Made by a program: the position numbers and the translations under genes
The notes under the pieces: generated by a model
Seen by the model: only the letters and a program-made list of their open reading frames with translations
Databases searched by the model: none
What the model was told of the DNA's origin: nothing
Source: Thalassovita sp.
GTDB taxonomy: Bacteria > Pseudomonadota > Alphaproteobacteria > Rhodobacterales > Rhodobacteraceae
NCBI RefSeq assembly: GCF_963691685.1
Contig: NZ_OY829290.1
Span: 4,491,001-4,555,000 of the forward strand
DNA: 64,000 nt
Direction of reading: 5' to 3'
Shown: positions 34,320 through 45,238 of the stretch, in pieces
How positions within the stretch are numbered: position 1 is the first letter of the stretch
How the letters are laid out: every line of letters starts with the position of its first letter

Positions 34320-35384
34320 ATGACAGATCGCAGCAAAATTCTAGAAGAGATGAATGACCGCTCGCGCGAAGTGTTTCGACGCGTTGTTGAAGGCTATCTG
34401 ACCACTGGGGAGCCGGTGGGGTCCCGCAGCCTGACCCGCGAGATGAGTGAGAAGGTCAGCGCCGCCACCATCCGCAATGTGATGGGCGATCTGGAGTATC
34501 TGGGCCTTTTGGACAGCCCCCATGTCAGCGCCGGCCGGGTTCCAACGCAGCAGGGTCTGCGGATGTTTGTAGACGGGCTGTTGGAGGTGCGCGATCTGGA
34601 CCACACGGACCGGCACGCATTGGATCAGACGGTGACCAGCAATGCAGGCGACGTGCAGGATGTGCTCGATCGGGTCTCCACCGCGCTGTCGGGGGTGACA
34701 CAGGGGGCCTCACTGGTGCTGGCGCCCAAACATGAGGCGGCGATCAAACACGTTGAATTTGTCTCTCTTGCGGCGGATCGGGCCCTTGTTGTGCTGGTGT
34801 TCTCAGACGGGCACGTGGAAAACAGGGTCTTCACCCCGCCGCCCGGTCTGACACCCTCGGCCATGCGGGAAGCGGCGAATTTTGTGAATGCCTTTGTTGA
34901 AGGCAAGACGCTGAGCGATTTGCGCCAGTCGATGAAACAGCAGATCGATGCCCGCCGGCAGGAGATTGACACCCTGGCCCATGCGCTGATCGACAGCGGA
35001 CTGGCGGTCTGGGCCGAAGACGGTGATCAGCATGAGCGACTCATCGTGCGGGGGCGGTCGAATCTGTTGCAAAATGAAGGCGCCGAAGAGGACCTGAACC
35101 GCATCCGCGAGTTGTTTGATGATCTGGAGCGCAAGCGGGATATCGCTGATTTCCTCGATTTGACCGAGGCAGGCGACGGCGTTCGCATTTTTATTGGCTC
35201 TGAGAACAAACTTTTCTCACTTTCGGGTTCCTCTTTGGTGGTCTCTCCATATATGAACGCTGACCGTAAGATTGTTGGTGCGGTGGGGGTGATTGGCCCC
35301 ACGCGACTGAACTATGGCCGGATCGTCCCGATTGTGGATTACACGGCGCAGTTGGTCGGGCGGATGATTTCCGACCGCAGCTAA
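34320..35384 (+). CDS. hrcA: Heat-inducible transcription repressor HrcA
   Basis: 354 residues from ATG 34320, 6 nt after GAGG; in-frame starts at 34305 (GTG) and 34314 (ATG) add a few residues. Winged-helix N-terminus with GEPVGSRSLTREMSEKVSAATIRNVMGDLE split around it, then the GAF-like core and C-terminal VVGAVGVIGPTRLNY. HrcA binds CIRCE elements upstream of groESL/dnaK, tuned by GroEL. It precedes grpE by 18 nt, an operon seen in many bacteria. Confidence 0.96.
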   Translation: MTDRSKILEEMNDRSREVFRRVVEGYLTTGEPVGSRSLTREMSEKVSAATIRNVMGDLEYLGLLDSPHVSAGRVPTQQGLRMFVDGLLEVRDLDHTDRHALDQTVTSNAGDVQDVLDRVSTALSGVTQGASLVLAPKHEAAIKHVEFVSLAADRALVVLVFSDGHVENRVFTPPPGLTPSAMREAANFVNAFVEGKTLSDLRQSMKQQIDARRQEIDTLAHALIDSGLAVWAEDGDQHERLIVRGRSNLLQNEGAEEDLNRIRELFDDLERKRDIADFLDLTEAGDGVRIFIGSENKLFSLSGSSLVVSPYMNADRKIVGAVGVIGPTRLNYGRIVPIVDYTAQLVGRMISDRS

Positions 35385-35402
35385 AGTTGGAAAAGGTGGC
35401 AC

Positions 35403-35972
35403 ATGCCTAGAGAAGACGAATTCCTCGACGATATCGAGACCGCCGAAGCGGAGCTGGAAGCTGAAGAGCTGGCCGAAGAAGAGGCGCTGGAGCTGGAAGA
35501 AGAAGTGGATGAGCTGGAGGCGCTGCGCGCCGAACGCGACGATTTCCGCGACAAGTTCATGCGTGCCCTAGCCGATGCTGAAAACTCGCGCAAACGTGCC
35601 GACAAGCAGCGCCGCGAGGCTGAGCAATACGGTGGCTCCAAGCTGGCACGTGACATGCTGCCGGTTTACGACAACCTGCAGCGGGCGATGGATGCGGTCA
35701 GCGACGAACAGCGCGAAGCCATGGGCGCGATGCTGGAAGGTCTGGAGCTGACGCTGCGCGAGCTGAAGAACACCTTCAAGAAACACGGCATCGAAGTGAT
35801 CGCCCCGGCGGTGGGTGACAAGTTTGATCCGAACGAACACGAAGCCATGTTCGAAGCGCCGGTGCCTGGCACCAAGGCGGGGGAGATCATCCAGGTTTCG
35901 GCCGTGGGCTTCATGCTGCACGATCGCCTGCTGCGTCCGGCGCAGGTCGGCGTCAGCTCGATGACGGAATAA
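35403..35972 (+). CDS. grpE: GrpE nucleotide exchange factor
   Basis: 189 residues. A strongly acidic Glu/Ala/Leu-rich N-terminus (about residues 1-45) forms a long coiled coil, followed by the GrpE head with FKKHGIEVIAP, DKFDPNEHEAMFEAPVPG and a C-terminal GFMLHDRLLRPAQVGV. It releases ADP from DnaK. The low-complexity N-terminus is unusually Glu-rich, but such tails are common in GrpE. Ends in a clear terminator. Confidence 0.97.
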   Translation: MPREDEFLDDIETAEAELEAEELAEEEALELEEEVDELEALRAERDDFRDKFMRALADAENSRKRADKQRREAEQYGGSKLARDMLPVYDNLQRAMDAVSDEQREAMGAMLEGLELTLRELKNTFKKHGIEVIAPAVGDKFDPNEHEAMFEAPVPGTKAGEIIQVSAVGFMLHDRLLRPAQVGVSSMTE

Positions 35973-36031
35973 AACTCATACCCTTGGTCGCAAGTGGCGG
36001 ATCGGGGATTTTGAGTATTTTTGAAACAGTG

Positions 36032-36063
36032 AAAGGCGGGGCTGCGAGGCCGCGCCTTTTTCG
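36032..36063 (+). terminator. Rho-independent terminator of hrcA-grpE
   Basis: An 11-pair stem with one G-G mismatch (36032-36042 with 36049-36059), loop TGCGAG, then TTTTT. Confidence 0.75.
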
Positions 36064-36123
36064 TTGGTCTGGTGGTGAGTCGAATTCTTGACAGCCTGGC
36101 TGAAAATCGGGCCTGTTAGAGCG

Positions 36124-37182
36124 ATGAGATTTTTAGCTTATGCCCTGTTATGCCTCCTGTTGTCCCTCAGCGCGACGAGAGCGCAGCAGTATCCCGCCTA
36201 TAATGACATCTATGTTAATGATTTTGCTGAACTTTTAGACCTTGGACACGAAAGTATTCTAAGGCGGAATTTGACCCGCTTGCGCGAAGATCACGGGATT
36301 GAACTGACCGTGGTGACGATTGGTTCGATGTCGGACTATGGCCATGACGGAACCATCGAGGATTTTGCCACCGAGCTGTTCAACAGCTGGGGTGTCGGCG
36401 ATGCGACCCGCAACGACGGCGCTATGCTGCTGGTGGCGGTTGAGGACCGGGTGCTGCGGATCGAGGTGGGCGCGGGTTATGGTGACAGCAAGGACGTGAG
36501 TACCAAGCGGATCATTGATCGCATCATCGTGCCGGAGTTCAGTCTGGACAATTACGCCACTGGCATCATGGAAGGTGTCGACGCGCTGATTGTGGAGTTG
36601 AGCGGTGTGGAAGACGACACCACTTCGATGGAGGTGATTTACCCACCGGGTTATGAGCCGCCGGGTTTCTTTGAGCGGAACGCCAAATGGTTCTACGCGG
36701 CCAGCACGCCGACGGTCACCGGCATTGCGGCCTTCTTCTTTCTGCGCTGGCGCCGTCGCCGGCCGCGGACCTGTCCAGTTGATGGTCAACGCATGCAGCT
36801 GGTGCCCGAGGATCTGGACGATGCGCTGCTGAGCGACGGACAGGCGAAAGAGGAACAGCTGAAGAGCGTTGACTACGACGTCTGGGAATGCGGCCAATGC
36901 GGTCATCGTACGATTGAAGCCTATCGCGGCTGGTTCTCCGGCTATGGGGCCTGCCGGTCCTGCAAGTACCGTACGCTGGAAAGCGAAAGCACCGTGTTGC
37001 AACCTGCCACGACCACCAGCCCCGGGCGGCGGCGGGTGGATTATGAATGCCAGCATTGCGGCGAAGCCTGGTCAGCCACCGAGTTCATTCCCCGCAAGCA
37101 AAGCAGCTCTTCGTCCTCCTCCTCGTCCTCCTCGTTCGGGGGAGGCAGCTCATCCGGGGGCGGCAGTTCGGGCAGCTGGTGA
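36124..37182 (+). CDS. TPM domain protein with zinc-ribbon pairs and Ser/Gly-rich tail
   Basis: 352 residues from ATG 36124; an upstream in-frame TTG (36088) coincides with a TTGACA sequence and is less likely. Signal peptide MRFLAYALLCLLLSLSATRA, then a TPM (YgcG/Psb32-type) domain to about residue 165 containing DLGHESILRRNLTRLREDHG and LRIEVGAGYG, one membrane helix near residue 200, four cysteine motifs (CPVD, CGQC, CRSC, CQHC) that look like zinc ribbons, and a poly-Ser stretch ending in GGGSSGSW. Function unknown; the family is linked to membrane-protein quality control. Its stop codon abuts that of mutS. Confidence 0.85.
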   Translation: MRFLAYALLCLLLSLSATRAQQYPAYNDIYVNDFAELLDLGHESILRRNLTRLREDHGIELTVVTIGSMSDYGHDGTIEDFATELFNSWGVGDATRNDGAMLLVAVEDRVLRIEVGAGYGDSKDVSTKRIIDRIIVPEFSLDNYATGIMEGVDALIVELSGVEDDTTSMEVIYPPGYEPPGFFERNAKWFYAASTPTVTGIAAFFFLRWRRRRPRTCPVDGQRMQLVPEDLDDALLSDGQAKEEQLKSVDYDVWECGQCGHRTIEAYRGWFSGYGACRSCKYRTLESESTVLQPATTTSPGRRRVDYECQHCGEAWSATEFIPRKQSSSSSSSSSSSFGGGSSSGGGSSGSW

Positions 37183-39837
37183 TCAGCTGCCCTTGAGGTC
37201 CTTCAGCTCATAAAGCAGCGCCAGCGCCTCGCGGGGCGACAGGTCATCGGGCAGGATCTTATCCAGTCTCTCTTCCAGCTTAGAAGGACCTTTGGCAGCG
37301 ACTGGCGGCGGCGGGGGCGGCGCGGCGGAGAACAGCGGCAAATCATCGATCACTGCCTGCTTTTTGCCGCCTTCACGTTCGCCTTTTTCCAGCGCGTCCA
37401 GCACTACACGGGCGCGCGCGACCACTGCATCGGGCAGGCCGGCCAGTTTGGCCACCTGTACGCCGTAGCTGCGGTCCGCCGCGCCTTTGCGCACTTCGTG
37501 CAGGAAGATGACTTCGCCCTCGAACTCCTTCACCGCAACGGTGGCATTGTCGACGCCTTTCAGCTTCTCCGCCAGATTGGTCATCTCATGGTAATGGGTG
37601 GCAAACAGCGCGCGGGACTGGTTCACATCATGCAGATGTTCCAGCGTGGCCCAGGCGATGGACAGACCGTCATATGTCGCGGTGCCGCGGCCGATTTCAT
37701 CCAGAATGACCAGCGCGCGGTCATCAGCCTGGTTCAGGATGGCGGCGGTTTCCACCATTTCCACCATGAAGGTCGAGCGGCCCCGGGCCAGATCATCCGA
37801 GGCGCCGACGCGGCTGAACAGCTGGCTAACGATGCCGACTTTTGCAGCCTTTGCAGGGACATAGCTGCCTGTTTGCGCCAGCAGGGCGATCAGGGCGTTC
37901 TGCCTAAGGAAGGTCGACTTACCCGCCATGTTGGGACCGGTCAGCAGCCAGATATCGGCGCCCGGGGTGCCGTCGGCAAGGTCGCAGTCATTGGCAATGA
38001 ACGGGGCGCCACCTTGTTTGCGCAGCGCCAGTTCGACCACGGGATGCCGTCCGCCAGTGATCTGCAGGGTGCGGGAGTCGTCCACCTGGGGTTTGGCCCA
38101 ATCTTCGGCCCGGGCCAGATCGGCAAGGGCGGTGGCAAGGTCCAGTTCGGCCAGGGCCCGCGAGGCGACGTTCACGTGATCCGCACGGTCCAGAATGGCG
38201 CGGGCCAGGCTGTCAAACAGGCGCTTTTCAATCTCCAGCGCGCGGCCGCCAGCGTTGAGGATCTTGGTCTCCATCTCCGACAGGGGGACCGTAGTGAAGC
38301 GCACCTGATTGGCGGTGGTCTGGCGGTGTTTGAACGTGTCCGACAGCGGTTCAGACAGCATCTTGTCAGCGTGGGTTGCGGTCACCTCAACGAAATAGCC
38401 AAGCACGTTATTGTGCTTAACTTTCAGAGAATTAATGCCCGTGAGTTCTTGATATTCGGATTGCATCGTAGCGATGACGGATCGGCCTTCATCGCGCAGC
38501 TGGCGCATTTCATCCAGCTCTTCGTCAAAGCCGGGGGCGATGAAGCCGCCGTCACGGGCCAGCAGCGGAGGTTCCGCGATCAGCGCGTTTTCCAGCAGGT
38601 CGGTCAGCTCATCATGGCCCACCAGCGCCTCGGTAGCATTGCGCAGCAGGTCGGGCAGGGGGGCGTCCGCAATGCGGTCGCTGATCTGGGCAGCCTGGCC
38701 CAGACCGTTGCGGATGGCGGCCAGGTCGCGGGGGCCGCCACGCTCCAGCCCCAGCCGGGACAGGGCGCGATCGAGATCGGGCACTTTGCGCAGATCGTCG
38801 CGCAGATCTTCGGCCAATCGGGACTGTTCCACCGCAAAATCCACCGCAGCCAAGCGATCATGGATCACGTTCAGCACCCGCGACGGGCTGGACAGACGGC
38901 GTTCCAGCAGGCGAGCCCCGGCAGCGGTGACGGTGCGGTCAATCGCCGCCAGCAGGGAGCCGGCGCGGCCACCGTTCATCGATTGGGTTAGCTCCAGATT
39001 GCGGCGGGTGGCGGCATCGATCTGCATCACCCGCGCCTGAGCTTCGCGCACCGGCTTTTGCAGCAGCGGCAGTTTGCCTTTTTGGGTGATCTCCAAATAT
39101 TCGACCACGGCGCCCATCGCCGAAACCTCGGCGCGGGTGAACTGACCAAACGCCTCCAGCGAGCCGACGGAGAACAGGGAACACAGCCGTTTTTCAGCCG
39201 ATGTGCTATCAAATGCAGCGCGGGACAGTGGCGACAGAGACGTGCCCGATTCAGTGACTATTTCGGCCAAATCGGCCTCTGATGCCTCAGAAATCACCAG
39301 TTCCGATGGCATCAAACGTGCCAGTTCCGGCCCCAGACGCACCGGGGGCAGGGGCATCACATGAAATTCGCCGGTTGAGATATCGACCCAGGCCAATGCG
39401 GCCTCATCCCGGACCATTGCATAGGCGGCGAGGAAGTTGTGGCGGCGGGCTTCTAGCAGGGAATCCTCGGTCAGGGTGCCGGGGGTGACAAGGCGCACCA
39501 CGTCCCGTTTCACCACGGCCTTGTAGCCACGTTTCTTGGCCTCGGCCGGGCTTTCCATCTGTTCACAGACGGCCACACGGAAGCCTTTGCGGATCAGGGT
39601 CAGCAGGTAACCCTCGGCGGCATGAACGGGGACGCCACACATGGGAATGTCGGCCCCATCGTGTTTGCCACGTTTGGTCAGCGCAATGTCCAGCGCTTCG
39701 GCGGCGGCGATCGCATCGTCAAAGAACATCTCATAGAAATCGCCCATCCGGTAGAACAGAAGCGCGTTTTCATAGGCTTCCTTGATCTCCAGATATTGCG
39801 CCATCATCGGCGTCACTGCTGCTTTGGCCCCGGCCAC
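37183..39837 (-). CDS. mutS: DNA mismatch repair protein MutS
   Basis: 884 residues from GTG 39837 with AGGGGG upstream. The mismatch-reading FYEMFF motif (GDFYEMFFDDA) lies near residue 37; the ATPase has LTGPNMAGKSTFLRQ, VILDEIGRGTATYDG and ATHYHEMTNL. The C-terminus carries a Pro-rich linker and the beta-clamp/tetramer region. It recognises mispairs and recruits MutL. Single-gene unit, convergent with the TPM gene without any spacer. Confidence 0.98.
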   Translation of the reverse strand: MAGAKAAVTPMMAQYLEIKEAYENALLFYRMGDFYEMFFDDAIAAAEALDIALTKRGKHDGADIPMCGVPVHAAEGYLLTLIRKGFRVAVCEQMESPAEAKKRGYKAVVKRDVVRLVTPGTLTEDSLLEARRHNFLAAYAMVRDEAALAWVDISTGEFHVMPLPPVRLGPELARLMPSELVISEASEADLAEIVTESGTSLSPLSRAAFDSTSAEKRLCSLFSVGSLEAFGQFTRAEVSAMGAVVEYLEITQKGKLPLLQKPVREAQARVMQIDAATRRNLELTQSMNGGRAGSLLAAIDRTVTAAGARLLERRLSSPSRVLNVIHDRLAAVDFAVEQSRLAEDLRDDLRKVPDLDRALSRLGLERGGPRDLAAIRNGLGQAAQISDRIADAPLPDLLRNATEALVGHDELTDLLENALIAEPPLLARDGGFIAPGFDEELDEMRQLRDEGRSVIATMQSEYQELTGINSLKVKHNNVLGYFVEVTATHADKMLSEPLSDTFKHRQTTANQVRFTTVPLSEMETKILNAGGRALEIEKRLFDSLARAILDRADHVNVASRALAELDLATALADLARAEDWAKPQVDDSRTLQITGGRHPVVELALRKQGGAPFIANDCDLADGTPGADIWLLTGPNMAGKSTFLRQNALIALLAQTGSYVPAKAAKVGIVSQLFSRVGASDDLARGRSTFMVEMVETAAILNQADDRALVILDEIGRGTATYDGLSIAWATLEHLHDVNQSRALFATHYHEMTNLAEKLKGVDNATVAVKEFEGEVIFLHEVRKGAADRSYGVQVAKLAGLPDAVVARARVVLDALEKGEREGGKKQAVIDDLPLFSAAPPPPPPVAAKGPSKLEERLDKILPDDLSPREALALLYELKDLKGS

Positions 39838-40017
39838 CCCATGTCCCCCTTGGGTTTCTTTCGCGCGACAATACTGGGACCGCGAAACAGGGGGAAGGGG
39901 CTATTGTTCAGATACAACACCCCAGTGGTGGCTTGGGGGCGTTAACGCGTGAAACGTTGCCCGCACAGGTATCTTGTGCATCATCGGTTGTATGAGGTGA
40001 GCAAACAGGTTGGTCCT

Positions 40018-40725
40018 ATGTCCAAGGAAACCAATGAACTGATCCGTCACTTCGGGCGACGGATCGTGCAGACCCAAAAGAACGCGAGCTATGCGATGGA
40101 CCCGATCAAAATCGTGGTCTCGCGGGCGGCGGAGGATTCGGCCGATTATATCGAGCAGAATCTTGGCGCAGCGATGCTGTTTCACGACAAGAAAAGCACC
40201 CGATCCTATGCGATGCGAAACCGGTCGCTGCCGCATGCGTTGCATCTGGAGTTTGGCGTATTCAAAGCCGAGTCGATCAACCACATGTCGGGCCTGGATC
40301 CTGAGGCGGAGTTTCACGGCTTTGACAGTTTTGAGGGCCTGCAGGAGGATTGGGCCGGCTATCACATGGCCAAGGGGCACTTTAACCTCGAAGGTCGCCT
40401 GCCCAAGGTGAATGACAATGTCACACTGCACAAAGGATGGTTTGACCAGACTTTGCCGCAGTTTTTAGACTCTACTTCAGGGCAAATCGGGTTCCTGCAT
40501 GTGGATTGCGATACCTATCCGTCGGCCAATTATGTGCTGGAAACACTCGCGGATCGGATCACGGTGGGCACGGTGGTGCTGTTTGACGAATATCTTGGCT
40601 ATGCCGGTTGGCGTCAGGGCGAATATCTGGCCTGGCAGCAATGGGTCAAAAAGCACAAAGCCTCCTATGAATATCTGGCGTTTGCCCCGATGCAGACGCT
40701 GGTGAAGGTGGCCAAGATCGGTTGA
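40018..40725 (+). CDS. TylF-like class I SAM-dependent methyltransferase
   Basis: 235 residues from ATG 40018; an earlier in-frame GTG (39949) adds 23 residues, and neither has a strong ribosome site. The SAM-binding region has LEFGVFKAESINHM and FHGFDSFEGLQEDW, and the metal-binding segment LHVDCDTYPSANYVL and LFDEYLGY resemble macrocin O-methyltransferase (TylF/MycF) enzymes. No biosynthetic gene cluster is nearby, so the substrate is unknown. It is divergent from mutS. Confidence 0.75.
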   Translation: MSKETNELIRHFGRRIVQTQKNASYAMDPIKIVVSRAAEDSADYIEQNLGAAMLFHDKKSTRSYAMRNRSLPHALHLEFGVFKAESINHMSGLDPEAEFHGFDSFEGLQEDWAGYHMAKGHFNLEGRLPKVNDNVTLHKGWFDQTLPQFLDSTSGQIGFLHVDCDTYPSANYVLETLADRITVGTVVLFDEYLGYAGWRQGEYLAWQQWVKKHKASYEYLAFAPMQTLVKVAKIG

Positions 40726-40890
40726 TCGTTCGGTCCCATTTGAAGGAGTTTCAAATTCCCGTCAGATTGCAGGTTTGCTAGCGATAACAGTAGGGTTTGG
40801 GCGGATGAGACCCGCTGCAAGCGGTTGAGGCCGGGGGCCGCAACAGGTATGCAGGCGTGAACTTAGAAATTTTCGGAATGAAAAACCGCC
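40726..40890 (+). other. Structured leader region upstream of maeB
   Basis: A 165-bp gap with hairpins ATTTGAA-GGAGT-TTCAAAT (40738-40756), CCGCT-GCA-AGCGG and a GGCC/GGCC stem. It holds no credible ORF and no RNA family that I recognise. A weak promoter-like pair (TTGCAG, 18 nt, TAGGGT, 40767-40796) may drive maeB. Confidence 0.3.
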
Positions 40891-43146
<2,256 letters not shown>

Positions 43147-43166
43147 GCCCGATTTATTGGAATTGG

Positions 43167-43200
43167 AAACGCCCGGTGGAGTGATCCGCCGGGCGTTTTT
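43167..43200 (+). terminator. Rho-independent terminator of maeB
   Basis: A 14-bp stem (43167-43180 with 43185-43198, one G-U), loop GTGA, then a T-run. Confidence 0.9.
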
Positions 43201-43207
43201 GTTCAAA

Positions 43208-43423
43208 GTCAGGGCCACGCCCGACCCTGGGAGGACCTACACAACAGTCGTGAGGTCGATTTGCGTGTTAAACAATGGGTGGGCTGTATCATCTGGGCGG
43301 TCAAAACGCCCTCCCTTGGGGAGGGTCGGGCGTGGCCCTGACGGGCCGGCCATCAGGTCGGCCAGCCCCCGACCGCCCCCCATGGGCGGGGGCTTCACCC
43401 CCACCCGCGGCCGGGGGCTGGCC
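43208..43423. repeat. GC-rich nested palindromic element in a 357-bp gene-free gap
   Basis: The gap 43147-43503 has no gene. It holds a perfect 21-bp inverted repeat (43208-43228 with 43322-43342, 93-nt spacer), a 7-bp hairpin inside the right part (43309-43325), a GGCCC-TGAC-GGGCC hairpin, and a perfect 12-bp inverted repeat (GGCCAGCCCCCG at 43360-43371 with its complement at 43412-43423). The arms and G/C runs look like an extragenic repeat unit rather than a terminator, which lies separately at 43167-43200. The remaining 43424-43503 shows only a possible leader for the next gene. Confidence 0.65.
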
Positions 43424-43503
43424 TTCGCGCAGGGCCCAAAAGGCCGCTTGCAATCTCCGCAATTCTCCCGTCAATCTGGCGCTTCACTTGAAAGGGGCGT
43501 GAC

Positions 43504-44391
43504 ATGGCACTCTGGAACCTTGGCTCAATCAACGCGGATCATTTCTATCGGCTGGATCACATCCCGGCGCCGGGGGAAACGATCCTGAGCGGCGGGCTCA
43601 GCACCGGATTGGGCGGAAAAGGGGCCAATATGTCCGTGGCGGCGGCCCGTGCGGGGGGACGGGTGGCGCATATCGGGGCTGTGGGCCGTGATGGCCAATG
43701 GGCGATCGATCGGCTGACCGAATATGGCGTCGACACCCGCCCGATTGCCAAGCTGGATGCGCCCACGGGCCACGCCATCATCATGCTGGACCCACAGGGC
43801 GAAAACGCCATTATCGTGCATCCCGGTGCCAATGAGGCGATCGGTGAAGATCAGATCGGTCTGGCCCTGTCAGAGGCGGCGCAGGGTGACATGCTGGTGA
43901 TGCAGAATGAAACCAACGCACAGGCGTTTTCGGCTGAAACAGGGTCTAAATTGGGGCTGCGCGTTGCCTATGCTGCCGCCCCGTTTGAGGCGGATGCCGT
44001 TCGTGCGGTTCTGCCCTTTATCGACGTTCTGGTGCTCAATGAAATAGAGTTGTCGCAGTTGCAGGCCGCCACTGGCCTTAGCCCCTCAGCTGAAATGGGG
44101 GTGGCCACGGTGGTGGTGACCAAAGGCGAAAAAGGCTGCACGCTTTACGATCAGTCCAATGGCTGGGCGGCGCAGGATTTCCCGGCCATCAAGGTGGATC
44201 CGGTGGACACCACCGGGGCAGGTGACACGTTTACCGGCTATTTCCTGGCGGGTCTGGATCGCGGCGCCAGCAATACTGAGGCGATTGAACTGGCGATCAA
44301 AGCCTCTGCGCTGATGGTTACCCGTCAGGGCACGGCAGATGTGATCCCGGATCTGAAGGACGTGCTGGATTGGCAGCCCGGCGCGGCGTGA
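43504..44391 (+). CDS. PfkB family sugar kinase (ribokinase-like)
   Basis: 295 residues. The N-terminal PfkB signature GGLSTGLGGKGANMSVAAARAG is broken over residues 30-52, and the C-terminal DTTGAGDTFTGYFLAGL carries the catalytic Asp. The pattern is closest to ribokinase, but no ribose transporter, isomerase or hydrolase is nearby, so the substrate is open. GGGGCGTG precedes the start. It follows the palindromic gap and converges on msrA. Confidence 0.85.
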   Translation: MALWNLGSINADHFYRLDHIPAPGETILSGGLSTGLGGKGANMSVAAARAGGRVAHIGAVGRDGQWAIDRLTEYGVDTRPIAKLDAPTGHAIIMLDPQGENAIIVHPGANEAIGEDQIGLALSEAAQGDMLVMQNETNAQAFSAETGSKLGLRVAYAAAPFEADAVRAVLPFIDVLVLNEIELSQLQAATGLSPSAEMGVATVVVTKGEKGCTLYDQSNGWAAQDFPAIKVDPVDTTGAGDTFTGYFLAGLDRGASNTEAIELAIKASALMVTRQGTADVIPDLKDVLDWQPGAA

Positions 44392-44392
44392 G

Positions 44393-44407
44393 GGGGCCGA
44401 GGGCCCC
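44393..44407. terminator. Hairpin between convergent pfkB-type and msrA genes
   Basis: GGGGCC-GAG-GGCCCC, a perfect 6-bp stem 1 nt after the kinase stop; the T-run is poor. Confidence 0.4.
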
Positions 44408-44413
44408 GTTCCG

Positions 44414-45076
44414 TTATTTGTTCGCAAATGGTGCCGCATCGCCCCAGAGGGCTTTGACCCGCTGGTCACGGCCACAGGCATCGCGGTAGCGCTTATAGGC
44501 TTTGGATTGTTTGATCGGGCCAAACCGGGTCAGCACAATCTTGGAGCCTTTGTAATAATCCTGATGGTAGGCCTCGGCCTCATAAAACCGGTTGGCGTCC
44601 AGAATGGGCGTCACGATTTTCTGCCCCAGCGCGCTTTGCGCTTCGGCTTTGACCTTCTCTGCCAGGGCCTTTTCCGGCGGTCTAGAGACGAAAACAGCGG
44701 TGCGGTAGCTTTCGCCGCGATCACAGAACTGGCCGCCGGCATCCGTGGGATCGACCGAGCGGAAGAACATCTGCAACAGCGCCTCGCGGCTAACTTGAGC
44801 GGGGTTAAAGGTGATCTCAACCGCCTCATAATGGCCGGTGCCGCCCTTGCCGATCTGTTTGTAGGTCGGGTTCTTGGTGGTTCCGCCGGTATAGCCAGAC
44901 ACGACCTCAATCACGCCCGGGACGCTTTCGAAATCGCTTTCGACGCACCAGAAACACCCGCCCGCGACAATCAACTCCTCCGTCTGGGCGGCCTGCAGTT
45001 TGCCGCATTGGGCGATCAGCCCAACACCAATGGCCAGAGCCAGAAAAGCGGGTTTGAAATCGTTAATGCGCAACAT
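44414..45076 (-). CDS. msrA: Exported peptide methionine sulfoxide reductase MsrA
   Basis: 220 residues. An N-terminal hydrophobic signal (PAFLALAIGVGLIAQCGKLQA) precedes the MsrA core with active site GGCFWCVES, SGYTGG, GGTGHYEAVEI and the downstream YHQDYY. It reduces methionine-S-sulfoxide in proteins. Most bacterial MsrA are cytosolic, so export to the periplasm is a feature here; the Cys in AQCGK could alternatively be a poor lipobox. Single gene. Confidence 0.93.
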   Translation of the reverse strand: MLRINDFKPAFLALAIGVGLIAQCGKLQAAQTEELIVAGGCFWCVESDFESVPGVIEVVSGYTGGTTKNPTYKQIGKGGTGHYEAVEITFNPAQVSREALLQMFFRSVDPTDAGGQFCDRGESYRTAVFVSRPPEKALAEKVKAEAQSALGQKIVTPILDANRFYEAEAYHQDYYKGSKIVLTRFGPIKQSKAYKRYRDACGRDQRVKALWGDAAPFANK

Positions 45077-45238
45077 CGGCGATCCTCCTGATCGGTGCGG
45101 CTAAGCTTGCAGATGTTGGGCCTGGGCGAAAGATAGGCTCACAGAAGCTTGAGGCGGTGTGAATTGGCAGTGGGATCCAAAATCCACTTTCCCCCACCCG
45201 GCCCGCAGATTAGCCTGCCCCAGCAAGTAGGAGGCACC

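Noticed and set aside
37100..37180. Serine-codon repeats in the TPM gene as a microsatellite or CRISPR-like array
   Set aside because: It is in-frame low-complexity coding sequence; no spaced direct repeats exist.
37498..38991. Long plus-strand open frame (497 codons) opposite mutS
   Set aside because: It mirrors mutS codon structure in GC-rich DNA, lacks a ribosome site and known motifs, and the mutS frame is certain.
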